Shown: in pieces, positions 31,762 through 39,358 of the stretch
Layout of the letters: each line of letters starts with the position of its first letter
Position numbering within the stretch: the first letter of the stretch is position 1
Origin: Acidimicrobiia bacterium
GTDB taxonomy: Bacteria > Actinomycetota > Acidimicrobiia > Spongiisociales > UBA5794
NCBI GenBank assembly: GCA_003235475.1
Contig: QJWC01000016.1
Coordinates: forward strand, 1 to 50,937
Length of the DNA stretch: 50,937 nt
Direction: 5' to 3'
Program-made: the position numbers and the translations under genes
Notes under the pieces: generated by a model
What the model saw: the letters and a program-made list of their open reading frames with translations, nothing else
Database searches by the model: none
What the model was told of the DNA's origin: nothing

Positions 31762-32876
31762 CCGATAGACGGGGCGATACGAAGCACGTCCAACCCGTCG
31801 AGCGGGTACTCCTCTGGTTCGCGCTCGCGTTCCGGGTGCTCGGATACATCTGGCTTGCGATTCTCGCGGTTGCCGCCCTCGCAACAGACGAGGGCGCAAA
31901 TCACACCATCGTCGTCGTGATGATGATCGGGGCAGGTCTGTGGACCGTTCTGACCGTCCTTCTTTCCCGAAAGCGTGGGCTCATCAAGCGTCGGTGGTTC
32001 GTCGTGGCCGACGGTGTCGTAGCCCTGCTCGTCGCGAGCGCGTCGTACTTCGCGGGAGCCAAGAGCAACCTGCACGGCGGATATCCCATCTCATGGTTGG
32101 CGATCGTCGCCTATGCCTACGAGGCGAAATGGACCATGGCGGCGAGCCTCGCCCTGTTCGTCAACCAGTGGGTGGGCATGGACATCGAAGGGACGCGCAC
32201 CCTTCCCGACAAACTCGGCGCGATCGTCTTCCCGATCTATGGGGCGATCGTCGGGTACGGGTTTGATCAGATCCGACACCGTGACTTCCTCTGGCGCCAG
32301 GCCGAGGACGAGCTTGCCTACCAGAACGCGCGGCAGGCCCGATCCGATGAGCAGAAGAAGCTTGCAGACCAGCTTCACGACTCGGTGCTGCAGTCCATGC
32401 ACGCTATCCAGTCCGAGCCTCACGATGCGGAGAAGGTGGAGTACATCGCACGTCGCCAGGAGCGGGAGTTGCGAAAGACCATCCGCGCACTTCAGTCGGA
32501 CTACGAGGAGCCATTCATCACCGCAATGTTCGCGGCGCGCGACGACGTCGAGGACCTCTATCGGACACGGATCGAGATGGTGTGTGGTTACGACGCGGAA
32601 ATGACATCTCGACTGGGCGCCCTCGTCGAGGCGACTCGCGAAGCGATGATGAATGCAGCGAAACACTCAGGTTCGGCCATCATTCGAACTCACTGTGCGG
32701 AGTCGAACGGCGCGATCACCGTCCTCGTGCGGGACGAGGGATCAGGCTTCGACACGACGGCGATCGTGCCGAAGTCGATCGGTCGACGGCTCGAGCCGTT
32801 CGGGGGCACCGTGACCTTTTCGTCGACAGACGAGTTCGGCACTGAGGTCGAGATGACCCTGCCCAAGGGCGTTTGA
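31758..32876 (+). CDS. NarL-type membrane sensor histidine kinase
   Basis: A 372-residue kinase with six membrane segments (about 20-175) and little outside-facing sequence, so it probably senses the membrane itself or an intramembrane signal. The HisKA_3 domain has H207 in LADQLHDSVLQSM; the HATPase_c domain has an N box (EAMMNAAKHSG) and DEGSGFD. ATG at 31758 overlaps the DedA-like stop by four bases, so the sensor is translated together with lipid-synthesis genes. It ends one base before the response regulator. Confidence 0.92.
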   Translation: MTDRRGDTKHVQPVERVLLWFALAFRVLGYIWLAILAVAALATDEGANHTIVVVMMIGAGLWTVLTVLLSRKRGLIKRRWFVVADGVVALLVASASYFAGAKSNLHGGYPISWLAIVAYAYEAKWTMAASLALFVNQWVGMDIEGTRTLPDKLGAIVFPIYGAIVGYGFDQIRHRDFLWRQAEDELAYQNARQARSDEQKKLADQLHDSVLQSMHAIQSEPHDAEKVEYIARRQERELRKTIRALQSDYEEPFITAMFAARDDVEDLYRTRIEMVCGYDAEMTSRLGALVEATREAMMNAAKHSGSAIIRTHCAESNGAITVLVRDEGSGFDTTAIVPKSIGRRLEPFGGTVTFSSTDEFGTEVEMTLPKGV

Positions 32877-32877
32877 G

Positions 32878-33537
32878 ATGCCGACCGTGTACCTCGTTGA
32901 CGACCACGAAATCGCTCGCGCGGGGACAAAAGCCCTCCTCGAGGGGTTCGACGTCGTCGGTGAGGCGTCGAACAGCGAGGACGGCATTCGCGGAGTTCTC
33001 GAGACGAAACCGGACATCGTCCTGGTCGATGTCCACATGGAACGCCGACGCGCAGGTGCATCCCTGGTACGCGCCGTGAAGCGGAACGAGCCCTCCATCC
33101 TGTGCCTTGCGTTGAGCGTGTCACAGTCGCGCATCGATGTCGCGACACTGTTTGCGGCGGGGGTCGACGGGTACATCACCAAGCAGGCCTCGCGCGATGA
33201 GCTCACGGCGGCCATTCGGAGCGCCCTCGACGGAGGAAATCCCGTTTCGCCTGACGTCGCCCAGTTCATGCTCGAGCTCGACGACGAGATGATCAAGATC
33301 GAGAGCCTCAAGCGACTCACATCCCGCGAGCGCGAGGTGGTCGACGTCCTCGCAAAGGGATACACGTACCGACAGTCGGCTTCGAAGCTCGGGATGAAGG
33401 TGAAGACGCTCGAGACCCACGTCTCGCACATCTTCGAGAAGCTCGGTGTCGCGACGCGCTCGGAGCTGTCCTATCTCGTTCAGGACCTGGATCCAGACGA
33501 CGCGCTGTTCGAGGACATCGGCGACGAAGCCGGCTGA
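32878..33537 (+). CDS. LuxR/NarL-family response regulator
   Basis: A 219-residue response regulator. The receiver domain (1-120) has acidic residues D8 and D9, phosphorylation site D51 in LVDVHM, and Lys in GYITKQAS. A LuxR-type helix-turn-helix (about 145-205) has LTSREREVVDVLAKGYTYRQSASKLGMKVKTLETHVSHI spread over the usual positions. A short acidic tail follows. It is the partner of the histidine kinase directly upstream and probably controls this phospholipid operon or membrane genes; that target is inferred from position. Confidence 0.94.
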   Translation: MPTVYLVDDHEIARAGTKALLEGFDVVGEASNSEDGIRGVLETKPDIVLVDVHMERRRAGASLVRAVKRNEPSILCLALSVSQSRIDVATLFAAGVDGYITKQASRDELTAAIRSALDGGNPVSPDVAQFMLELDDEMIKIESLKRLTSREREVVDVLAKGYTYRQSASKLGMKVKTLETHVSHIFEKLGVATRSELSYLVQDLDPDDALFEDIGDEAG

Positions 33538-33542
33538 TCGGG

Positions 33543-33989
33543 CTACGCGCCGATCTTCGTGATCATCGCCCAAACGGCAACAAGCAAGATCGCGATATCG
33601 CCCCAACCTGCGAAGCGCCACCTGCTGAACGTAGCTGGCCTCGCAGTGCCCGTCGTCTTCAGTTCGTCGATCATCGCTTCTCCCGCCTTGCGGGAGACGA
33701 GGCCCTCCCACGCGCCAGATACCACGATCGCCGCGACGGCGATCCAGATGAACGTGTCTCCCCAGCCCCACGCGTCCTCGGTGAGAACCAAGCCGATTCC
33801 TGATCCCACCACGATGACGAACGCGACTCCGAAGTACACGCTTGCCTTCTCATAGATGAGCTCGAGTGCGCGGCCGTTGGCTTCGCCTCCAGCCCTCGCA
33901 AGCCGACCTCCGGCGTAGATACCGAACAGGCCGCCGCCGATCCAGCCGGCGACGCCGATGATGTGCAGGAAGAGCAATCCATCTTCCAC
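33543..33989 (-). CDS. DUF2269-like integral membrane protein
   Basis: A 148-residue protein with four membrane segments, starting EDGLLFLHIIGVAGWIGGGLFGIYAG, a pattern like the DUF2269 family of predicted integral membrane proteins. The conserved His in the first segment could be a heme or metal contact, but this is speculative. GTG at 33989 is chosen because AAGGAG is six bases upstream. The stop lies five bases from the end of the response regulator gene on the other strand. Confidence 0.75.
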   Translation of the reverse strand: MEDGLLFLHIIGVAGWIGGGLFGIYAGGRLARAGGEANGRALELIYEKASVYFGVAFVIVVGSGIGLVLTEDAWGWGDTFIWIAVAAIVVSGAWEGLVSRKAGEAMIDELKTTGTARPATFSRWRFAGWGDIAILLVAVWAMITKIGA

Positions 33990-34086
33990 CGCGGACTCCT
34001 TCGCGTCGATGTCCACCCGCTGAAACGCAGCAGTGGACGTCTCTAGGGTGGTGCCACACTACCTGCGCGACCAACACGGCGCCGGG

Positions 34087-35355
34087 ATGTCGAGGGAGGC
34101 TGGGGTGCTCGCGTCACGCGATCGGAAGGCCAGAAACCGCCTGTATTCGGCGTGGTTGCGGATGCTCGACTTCGGGACTGCGCCGGGTGACAGTCCGCAG
34201 CAGCGGGAGGTCAAGCGACTCGTCGTTGCGGTTCTGTGGCTGTCCATACCATCGACCTCGGTTTGGGTTGCGATGAACCTCGCCGAAGGAGCACCGTGGG
34301 GCGCGGTGTCGCTGGCGCTGGTCGCGCTCATGAGCGTCGTGACCCTCGCCGTCATCCGGATACGTCCAGGGGCATTCTCGACCGTTATCCAGTTCGTGTT
34401 CCTTGGCAACAACCTCGGTGCGCTCGCTCAGACGCTCTTGTTCGGGGGTCTCATCGCTTCCGGCTGGAACATGATTTGGGCTTTCCTCAGCGTTCTTGGC
34501 GCGCTTCTGGTTTCGGGGTACCGAGTCGCGTCGATCTGGCTCGGGGCCTTTGTCGCTTCCGTCCTCCTCGGCGTCATCATCCCCAACTACTGGGAAGGCT
34601 TGTACGAACTGGAGAACGTCACTGCGACTGCCGTCGCCAATCTGCTCACGGTGATGGTTGCGGTGTTCTTGTTGTTGGTGTACTTCATCCGTCAGCGTGA
34701 TCGATTCCAAAGGGAGTCGGATGATCTGCTGTTGAACATCCTTCCTGAATCGATCGCCGAGCGCCTCAAGGCGGGGGAGGGCGTGATCGCCGATCGCGTC
34801 GATCACGTGTCCGTGCTGTTCGCGGATCTCGTGGATTCGACGCCCCTCTCCCAGCGTTTGTCCCCAACGGAACTGGTCGTCTTCCTCGACGGGATCTTCA
34901 CCAAGTTCGACGACCTCGCCGACGAGCTCGGGCTGGAGAAGATCAAGACGATCGGGGATGCGTACATGGTGGTGGGAGGGTTGCCAGAAGAACGCGAGGA
35001 CCACCTCGAGGCGATTGCGGAACTGGCACTGCGGATGCAGGATCAGATTGCCGACCATCCTGCCGCGAATGGCACACCGCTGCAGATGCGGTACGGGATC
35101 CACACCGGCCCGGTCGTGGCTGGCGTGATCGGGCGGAGGAAGTTCAGCTACGACCTCTGGGGGGACACCGTCAATACGGCTGCCCGAATGGAATCGCACG
35201 GCGTTCCCGGTCGCATTCACGTGACAGGGTCCGTGCGAACCGGACTCGAGGATGCGTTCACATTCGAAGAGCGGGGAACGGTGGAGATCAAGGGGAAGGG
35301 GTCCCTGACGACCCACTTCCTCACGGGACGGCGCGATCATGACGGGGAGGCTTGA
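34087..35355 (+). CDS. Membrane-bound class III adenylate cyclase
   Basis: A protein of about 422 residues: a cytoplasmic start, about six membrane segments (roughly 45-205), then a cyclase domain (about 230-415). The catalytic set is complete: Asp in LFADLVDST, Lys and Asp in EKIKTIGDAYM, D, N and R in LWGDTVNTAARM, plus the KGKG Lys late in the domain. It should produce cAMP. The layout resembles mycobacterial six-helix cyclases such as Rv1625c-type enzymes. ATG 34087 is the likeliest start; GTG 34033 would add 18 residues. It is divergent from the DUF2269-like gene. Confidence 0.9.
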   Translation: MSREAGVLASRDRKARNRLYSAWLRMLDFGTAPGDSPQQREVKRLVVAVLWLSIPSTSVWVAMNLAEGAPWGAVSLALVALMSVVTLAVIRIRPGAFSTVIQFVFLGNNLGALAQTLLFGGLIASGWNMIWAFLSVLGALLVSGYRVASIWLGAFVASVLLGVIIPNYWEGLYELENVTATAVANLLTVMVAVFLLLVYFIRQRDRFQRESDDLLLNILPESIAERLKAGEGVIADRVDHVSVLFADLVDSTPLSQRLSPTELVVFLDGIFTKFDDLADELGLEKIKTIGDAYMVVGGLPEEREDHLEAIAELALRMQDQIADHPAANGTPLQMRYGIHTGPVVAGVIGRRKFSYDLWGDTVNTAARMESHGVPGRIHVTGSVRTGLEDAFTFEERGTVEIKGKGSLTTHFLTGRRDHDGEA

Positions 35356-35358
35356 CCC

Positions 35359-35748
35359 ATGAAGCTCAACGCAATCGGGATCCTGACCGCCGACATCGAG
35401 GAATCGATCCGGTTCTACTCCTTGCTCGGCGTGTCGTTCGGCGAGTACACACCCGGACAAGGGCACTGCGAGGCAGACCTCGGCGGATTCCGACTGATGC
35501 TGGACACGTACGAGACCGCCGCTGCATTCATCGACGACTTCACGCCGCCGATCGGGAACGACCAGATGTCGCTGGCGGTCGAGGCGACGTCGCCCGAGGA
35601 GGTCGACGAAACCCACGCCGCGGTGCTTGCGGCTGGGTTTCGCTCGGTGCGGGAGCCATTCGACGCCTTCTGGGGCCAGCGGTATGCGACGGTGCTCGAT
35701 CCCGACGGCAACGCCGTGGATATCTACGCAGGGCTCACCGCGGGGTGA
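35359..35748 (+). CDS. VOC-superfamily (glyoxalase-like) protein
   Basis: A 129-residue protein with the paired VOC modules: NAIGILTADIEESIRFYSLLGV at the start and a second half with MSLAVEATSPEEVDETHAAVLAAGF and YATVLDPDGNAVDIYAGL. Metal ligands are incompletely conserved (Gly-Ile instead of His near residue 6; the late Asp in NAVDIY replaces the usual Glu), so a binding or resistance role is as likely as catalysis. The start is three bases after the cyclase stop. Confidence 0.85.
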   Translation: MKLNAIGILTADIEESIRFYSLLGVSFGEYTPGQGHCEADLGGFRLMLDTYETAAAFIDDFTPPIGNDQMSLAVEATSPEEVDETHAAVLAAGFRSVREPFDAFWGQRYATVLDPDGNAVDIYAGLTAG

Positions 35749-35775
35749 TCGAACCGTTGGAGGCTCGATTGCCTC

Positions 35776-37071
35776 TCAACGCTTGCGATCCCGATACCGC
35801 GCCACGGCCTCGCGATGGTCGATGATCGTGGGCGGATAGCCACTGCGCGTCCGACTTTCAGGCGACGGGTCGTGGACGTCATCGACCCACCACGCGGACA
35901 GCTCAGGGACCCAGGTGGTGATGTATCCGCCACTCGGATCGTGGCGACGTGATTGGAGCGTCGGGTTCAGCATCCTCCAGGGATTCGTGTCGACGCCTAC
36001 CCCGGCTACCCATTGCCACCCAAGCTGGTTGTTCGCGACGTCGAAGTCCGTGAGCCACGCACGGAACCACTCGGCACCGACCCGCCAGTCCTGCAGGAGG
36101 TGCTTCGTGAGGAAGCTCGCGGTGATCATCCGGGCGCGGTTCGGCATCCAGCCTGTCTCCGTGAGCTGGCGCATCGCCGCGTCCACCACCGGGTAGCCGG
36201 TGCGCCCCTCGCGCCACGCGTCGAGGGCCTCGTCGTCGACGATCCACCGGATGGGGTCGCTTCGCAGGCCTTGGTGTTCAAGGTCGGGACGGTGGAAGAG
36301 CAGCTGGTGGTTGAAGTCCCGCCAGGCGACCTGCCGAACGAACTCGTCGGCGCCGTGTCCGAGGGCTGCGTCGACGACCTCAACGGCTGAGAGCTCGCCG
36401 AAACTGAGTGCTTCAGAGACCCGAGACGTGGATCCGTCCACAAGCTCATCGCGCGTGTCGCCGTACGAGCGTGCCAAGTCGATCCACGCATCGAAGCGCT
36501 TCCGCGCGGCGCGCTCCCCGCCGTTCCGTCTTTGCGGTGATGTTCCGAGCGTCGGAGGATCGGGGATCGGCTGCCCGTTGACCGAGTGGGGCCGGAGGGC
36601 CGATGGCAGTTGGTGGATCGGGCGCCGTTCCTCGGTTCGCCACCGTTCGTGATACGGCGTGAACCGCTGGTAGTAGTCGGCGGACACGGGGGTGACCGCG
36701 TGAGGATCGATGACCGTGATCGACGTGTGCTCGATGATCGGGACGCCAAGCGACGCACGCAGGTCGGCGACGCGCCGCTGGGAGAGCTCATCGGCGTCAC
36801 GCCCGATGTGGACTCTCCCTGCCCGGACCTCGTCGACCACCTTTCGAACTTCGGTATCGAACGAACCTGCGCGGTACACGAGGGAGCTCCCGAGTTCGCG
36901 CAGCGACCGATCGAGGTCGCGGAGGCTCTCGTGCAGGTAGGCCTTCTGGTTCGGGGACATGTGCACCGAATCGTCCGAGACGAAGAGGGGGACGACATCG
37001 GTACCAGCCCCTGCAAGAACGGGGTTGTCTGCGATTCGGAGATCGCGCATCAATACGGCGACTTCGGGCAT
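35776..37071 (-). CDS. phrB: Deoxyribodipyrimidine photolyase (class I CPD type)
   Basis: A 431-residue DNA photolyase, which splits UV-made pyrimidine dimers with light. An alpha/beta N-terminal antenna domain (1-125) starts VAVLMRDLRIADNPVL. The helical FAD-binding domain (about 200-431) has the family blocks QVAWRDFNHQLL, TGYPVVDAAMRQLTETGWMPNRARMITASFLTKHLL, NNQLGWQWVAGVGVDTNPWRMLNPTLQ and YITTWVPEL, with the Trp residues of the electron path in these blocks. The length is slightly short but complete. It starts seven bases after the SRPBCC gene ends and is co-transcribed with it, divergent from the heliorhodopsin. Confidence 0.95.
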   Translation of the reverse strand: MPEVAVLMRDLRIADNPVLAGAGTDVVPLFVSDDSVHMSPNQKAYLHESLRDLDRSLRELGSSLVYRAGSFDTEVRKVVDEVRAGRVHIGRDADELSQRRVADLRASLGVPIIEHTSITVIDPHAVTPVSADYYQRFTPYHERWRTEERRPIHQLPSALRPHSVNGQPIPDPPTLGTSPQRRNGGERAARKRFDAWIDLARSYGDTRDELVDGSTSRVSEALSFGELSAVEVVDAALGHGADEFVRQVAWRDFNHQLLFHRPDLEHQGLRSDPIRWIVDDEALDAWREGRTGYPVVDAAMRQLTETGWMPNRARMITASFLTKHLLQDWRVGAEWFRAWLTDFDVANNQLGWQWVAGVGVDTNPWRMLNPTLQSRRHDPSGGYITTWVPELSAWWVDDVHDPSPESRTRSGYPPTIIDHREAVARYRDRKR

Positions 37072-37078
37072 CAGCTAT

Positions 37079-37525
37079 CTAGGAGGCGGAAGCGTCGAGG
37101 GTCGCCGCAAACCGGGCGAGGTTCGCACGCCAGATACGCCGGAGCACCGGCTTGGCCACTATCCCGGCGAGACGGCCTCCCAGGTACCACGGGAATCGGA
37201 GATCCTCCTGCCACGTGAATCGTGTTCCCGTCGCCGTGCTTGCAAGTCGGAATTCTCCCTTTCCGGAGACGACGCCGTGGTGGGACACCCCGATCGTGGA
37301 CGGTGGTCCCCATTGCTCGACGATGATCCTGTCGAGTGTGGTGAAGGGTCCGACGCGTGTGAGCACGTCCATCGTCGTGCCGACGCCGGAAGTTTGGCCG
37401 TCCTTGAATTCGATGGACTCGGCGTCGGCCATCCACTCGGCGTGGCGGTCGAGCTGGCTGACCGCATCCCACACCTTCTCACGTGGATGGGGGAGGTCGA
37501 TGGAGACTTCGATTCGGTTCATCAT
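37079..37525 (-). CDS. SRPBCC-family protein (START-like ligand-binding fold)
   Basis: A 148-residue protein with the SRPBCC pattern: an N-terminal strand and helix (IEVSIDLPHPREKVWDAVSQLDRHAEWM), middle strands (FTTLDRIIVEQWGPP, GEFRLASTATGTRFTWQEDLRFPW), and the long C-terminal helix that caps the pocket (VAKPVLRRIWRANLARFAATLD). The fold binds a hydrophobic ligand. The ATG at 37525 is repeated (ATGATG). It is the first gene of the photolyase operon and directly faces the heliorhodopsin gene, so carrying a ligand or pigment is conceivable but unproven. Confidence 0.88.
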   Translation of the reverse strand: MMNRIEVSIDLPHPREKVWDAVSQLDRHAEWMADAESIEFKDGQTSGVGTTMDVLTRVGPFTTLDRIIVEQWGPPSTIGVSHHGVVSGKGEFRLASTATGTRFTWQEDLRFPWYLGGRLAGIVAKPVLRRIWRANLARFAATLDASAS

Positions 37526-37592
37526 GGTTGGATACGGATCCCGCGGGTGATTCGGATGCGAGAACCTCGATCCGCAGGCTCCCTCGGCTCGA

Positions 37593-37619
37593 TTGCGGAT
37601 TCAATCCGAAACCTATGCT
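37593..37619 (+). promoter_or_regulatory. Candidate heliorhodopsin promoter containing a perfect palindrome
   Basis: The palindrome CGGATT-C-AATCCG (37596-37608) lies in the 140-bp region between the SRPBCC-photolyase operon and the heliorhodopsin gene. TTGCGG (37593-37598) and TATGCT (37614-37619) could be -35 and -10 elements, but their 15-base spacing is short. A dyad inside a promoter spacer is a known arrangement for MerR-type activators; no such regulator is visible here. Confidence 0.4.
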
Positions 37620-37665
37620 GGCCCCGTATTGCCAGGTAACCACCCTGCAACCTTTGGAGAGTCTC

Positions 37666-38436
37666 GTGGCATCCAGCGTAACCGTCAGCACCCAAAGCTT
37701 CTCTCGACTCCGCATCTACAACATCGGAATGGGTGCTCTGCACTTTGTCCAGGGCGTTCTTGTATTGATCCTGGCAACGGACTTCACGCTGCCGGTCACC
37801 GCGACCTACCTGCTGGGCCCTCCCGGTACGTCGGATTCGGAGCAGGTCGTGTTGTTCAACCTCTCGGTGGCATGGGGCGTCGCGTCGTTCCTGTTCCTCT
37901 CTGCTGCGTTTCATCTGATCGTCGCGACCATCGGTGCCAACCGGTACAAGAGCCAACTCGAGCGGGGCCAGAACCAGTTCCGTTGGATCGAGTATGCGCT
38001 GTCCTCGTCGATCATGATCGTCCTGATCGCGATGCTCCCGGGCATCTACGACGTCGCTGCGCTCATCGGGCTCTTTGGCGTGAATGCAGGGATGATCTTC
38101 ATGGGGTCGATCCAGGAGCGTTACGAGCAGCCGGGTGGCTCACTGATGCCGTTCTGGCTCGGGAGCGTGCTCGGCATCGTCCCGTGGGTTGCCATTGGCA
38201 TCTATCTCCTGTCACCGGGAAGTGACGCGAGCGCGCCGGGGTTCGTTTATGCGATCTTCATCTCGCTCTTCGTCTTCTTCAACAGCTTCGCGATCACGCA
38301 GCTCCTCCAGTACAAGAAGATCGGTCCCTGGAGGAACTACCTCGTTGGGGAGAGGACGTACATCCTGCTCAGCCTGCTCGCGAAGTCAGCCCTCGCGTGG
38401 CAGGTGTTCGCGGGGACGCTCGTACCGCCGACCTGA
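37666..38436 (+). CDS. Heliorhodopsin
   Basis: A 256-residue seven-helix retinal protein with inverted membrane topology. Signature residues are in place: H26 (ALHFVQG) and H83 (AFHLIV), counterion E109 (RWIEYALSS), S236 and Schiff-base lysine K240 (LSLLAKSALAWQVFAG). These match H23, H80, E107, S237 and K241 of heliorhodopsin 48C12 to within a few positions. Heliorhodopsins pump no ions, have a slow photocycle and are thought to signal; one has been reported to bind photolyase. GTG at 37666 is chosen over upstream ATG 37615 because GGAG lies six bases before it and the length fits. It faces the SRPBCC-photolyase operon. Confidence 0.96.
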   Translation: MASSVTVSTQSFSRLRIYNIGMGALHFVQGVLVLILATDFTLPVTATYLLGPPGTSDSEQVVLFNLSVAWGVASFLFLSAAFHLIVATIGANRYKSQLERGQNQFRWIEYALSSSIMIVLIAMLPGIYDVAALIGLFGVNAGMIFMGSIQERYEQPGGSLMPFWLGSVLGIVPWVAIGIYLLSPGSDASAPGFVYAIFISLFVFFNSFAITQLLQYKKIGPWRNYLVGERTYILLSLLAKSALAWQVFAGTLVPPT

Positions 38437-38450
38437 CACGGACTGACGGA

Positions 38451-39230
38451 TCAGCCCGTTCGTGCGAGTCGGTGCAGCTTGAGGTGGATCGTGACGCCCG
38501 GGCGCGGATAGACCGGTATCCACATCTCGTGAGCACCGAAGCCGGTGACCGCCAGACGGGCCCTGGGCCTTGCGAGCACGGCGACGGCCAACACCGCGAG
38601 CCCGAGCAGCATCAACGTTCCCCCCATGAACCCGATCGCGGCGAAGAAGTCGCCGAATCCGGTGAGGGGAAGCGTCTCGAGGGTCGTATCGCCGACGTCG
38701 CCACCATCGTCCCCGCCCCCGCCGCCTCCTCCTTCTCCGGATGTGGTCGTCGAAGCGGACGGGTCGGAGGTGGTCGATGAACCGCCTGAAGTGGTCGTCG
38801 TGTCGCCCGAGGTTGTCGTGGTCGAGGGATCCGTCGTGGTGGTCGATGTCGACGTGATCGTTGTGCCTGAGACGTCCGTGGTGGTCGTCGTGTCGCCGGG
38901 CTGCGTCGTTGTCGTCGTCGTGTCGTCCGTGTAGCTCACTGACCAGTGGGACACGCCCTTCCCGCTCGAGTGGGTGATCACGATGGTCTTTTGAGGAGGA
39001 TCGACGGTGACGTACTCCGCGCCGGATCCGTTGTTGACGCTGCCGGCCTTCACGCAGTAGCCGTCGATGAGCTTGCCGTCGGGTGCCGTCACCGTGACCG
39101 ACGAAGGTTCGCCAGAGACTTCGACCTTGCCACTGTCGAGGCCGCCGCAGATGTCAGATGCCTGGGCAACGCTGATGGACGCGCCGAAGACGAAGAGAAA
39201 TGTGCCCAGCAAGATCAGTACTCGCCTCAC
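38451..39230 (-). CDS. Secreted Thr-rich wall or membrane-anchored protein with LPLTG
   Basis: A 259-residue exported protein: signal peptide (1-24), a small domain with two cysteines (about 25-95), a roughly 75-residue low-complexity linker of Thr, Ser, Asp and Gly, then LPLTGF and a membrane segment (about 192-220). The LPxTG-like motif plus membrane segment resembles a sortase signal, but a tail of about 40 residues follows, longer than usual. It may be a plain membrane protein. GTG at 39230 has GGGGAGGC upstream. It converges on the heliorhodopsin gene, 14 bases away. Confidence 0.8.
   Translation of the reverse strand: MRRVLILLGTFLFVFGASISVAQASDICGGLDSGKVEVSGEPSSVTVTAPDGKLIDGYCVKAGSVNNGSGAEYVTVDPPQKTIVITHSSGKGVSHWSVSYTDDTTTTTTQPGDTTTTTDVSGTTITSTSTTTTDPSTTTTSGDTTTTSGGSSTTSDPSASTTTSGEGGGGGGGDDGGDVGDTTLETLPLTGFGDFFAAIGFMGGTLMLLGLAVLAVAVLARPRARLAVTGFGAHEMWIPVYPRPGVTIHLKLHRLARTG
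38760..38935. repeat. Thr-codon low-complexity repeat in the wall protein gene
   Basis: On the plus strand the stretch is dominated by GTCGTC- and GTGGTC-type triplets, which on the coding (minus) strand are runs of Thr codons. It is an irregular triplet array, not a spaced CRISPR-like repeat. Such arrays can change length by slippage without shifting the frame. Confidence 0.7.
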
Positions 39231-39358
39231 GGCGCGCCTCCCCTGCCACCCGGAGTTGATTGCCGCCCGGTATCAATGGCAGTGCAGCGCCCACCTGCAC
39301 CCCCTCACCCTACCTCACCGAAACGGGCGGTGTGGCTGCTCTCCGCGTCCGTTTTTCG

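Noticed and set aside
37666-38436. Heliorhodopsin gene as an ordinary type-1 rhodopsin or ion pump
   Set aside because: The helix C carboxylate is the single E109 in the heliorhodopsin context, and H26, H83 and the LLAKSALAWQVFAG helix fit heliorhodopsin, not the DTD/DTE pump motifs.
38760-38935. Repeated GTCGTC-type triplets as a possible CRISPR or regulatory repeat array
   Set aside because: The repeats are irregular, in frame and encode Thr runs; there are no constant repeats with unique spacers.
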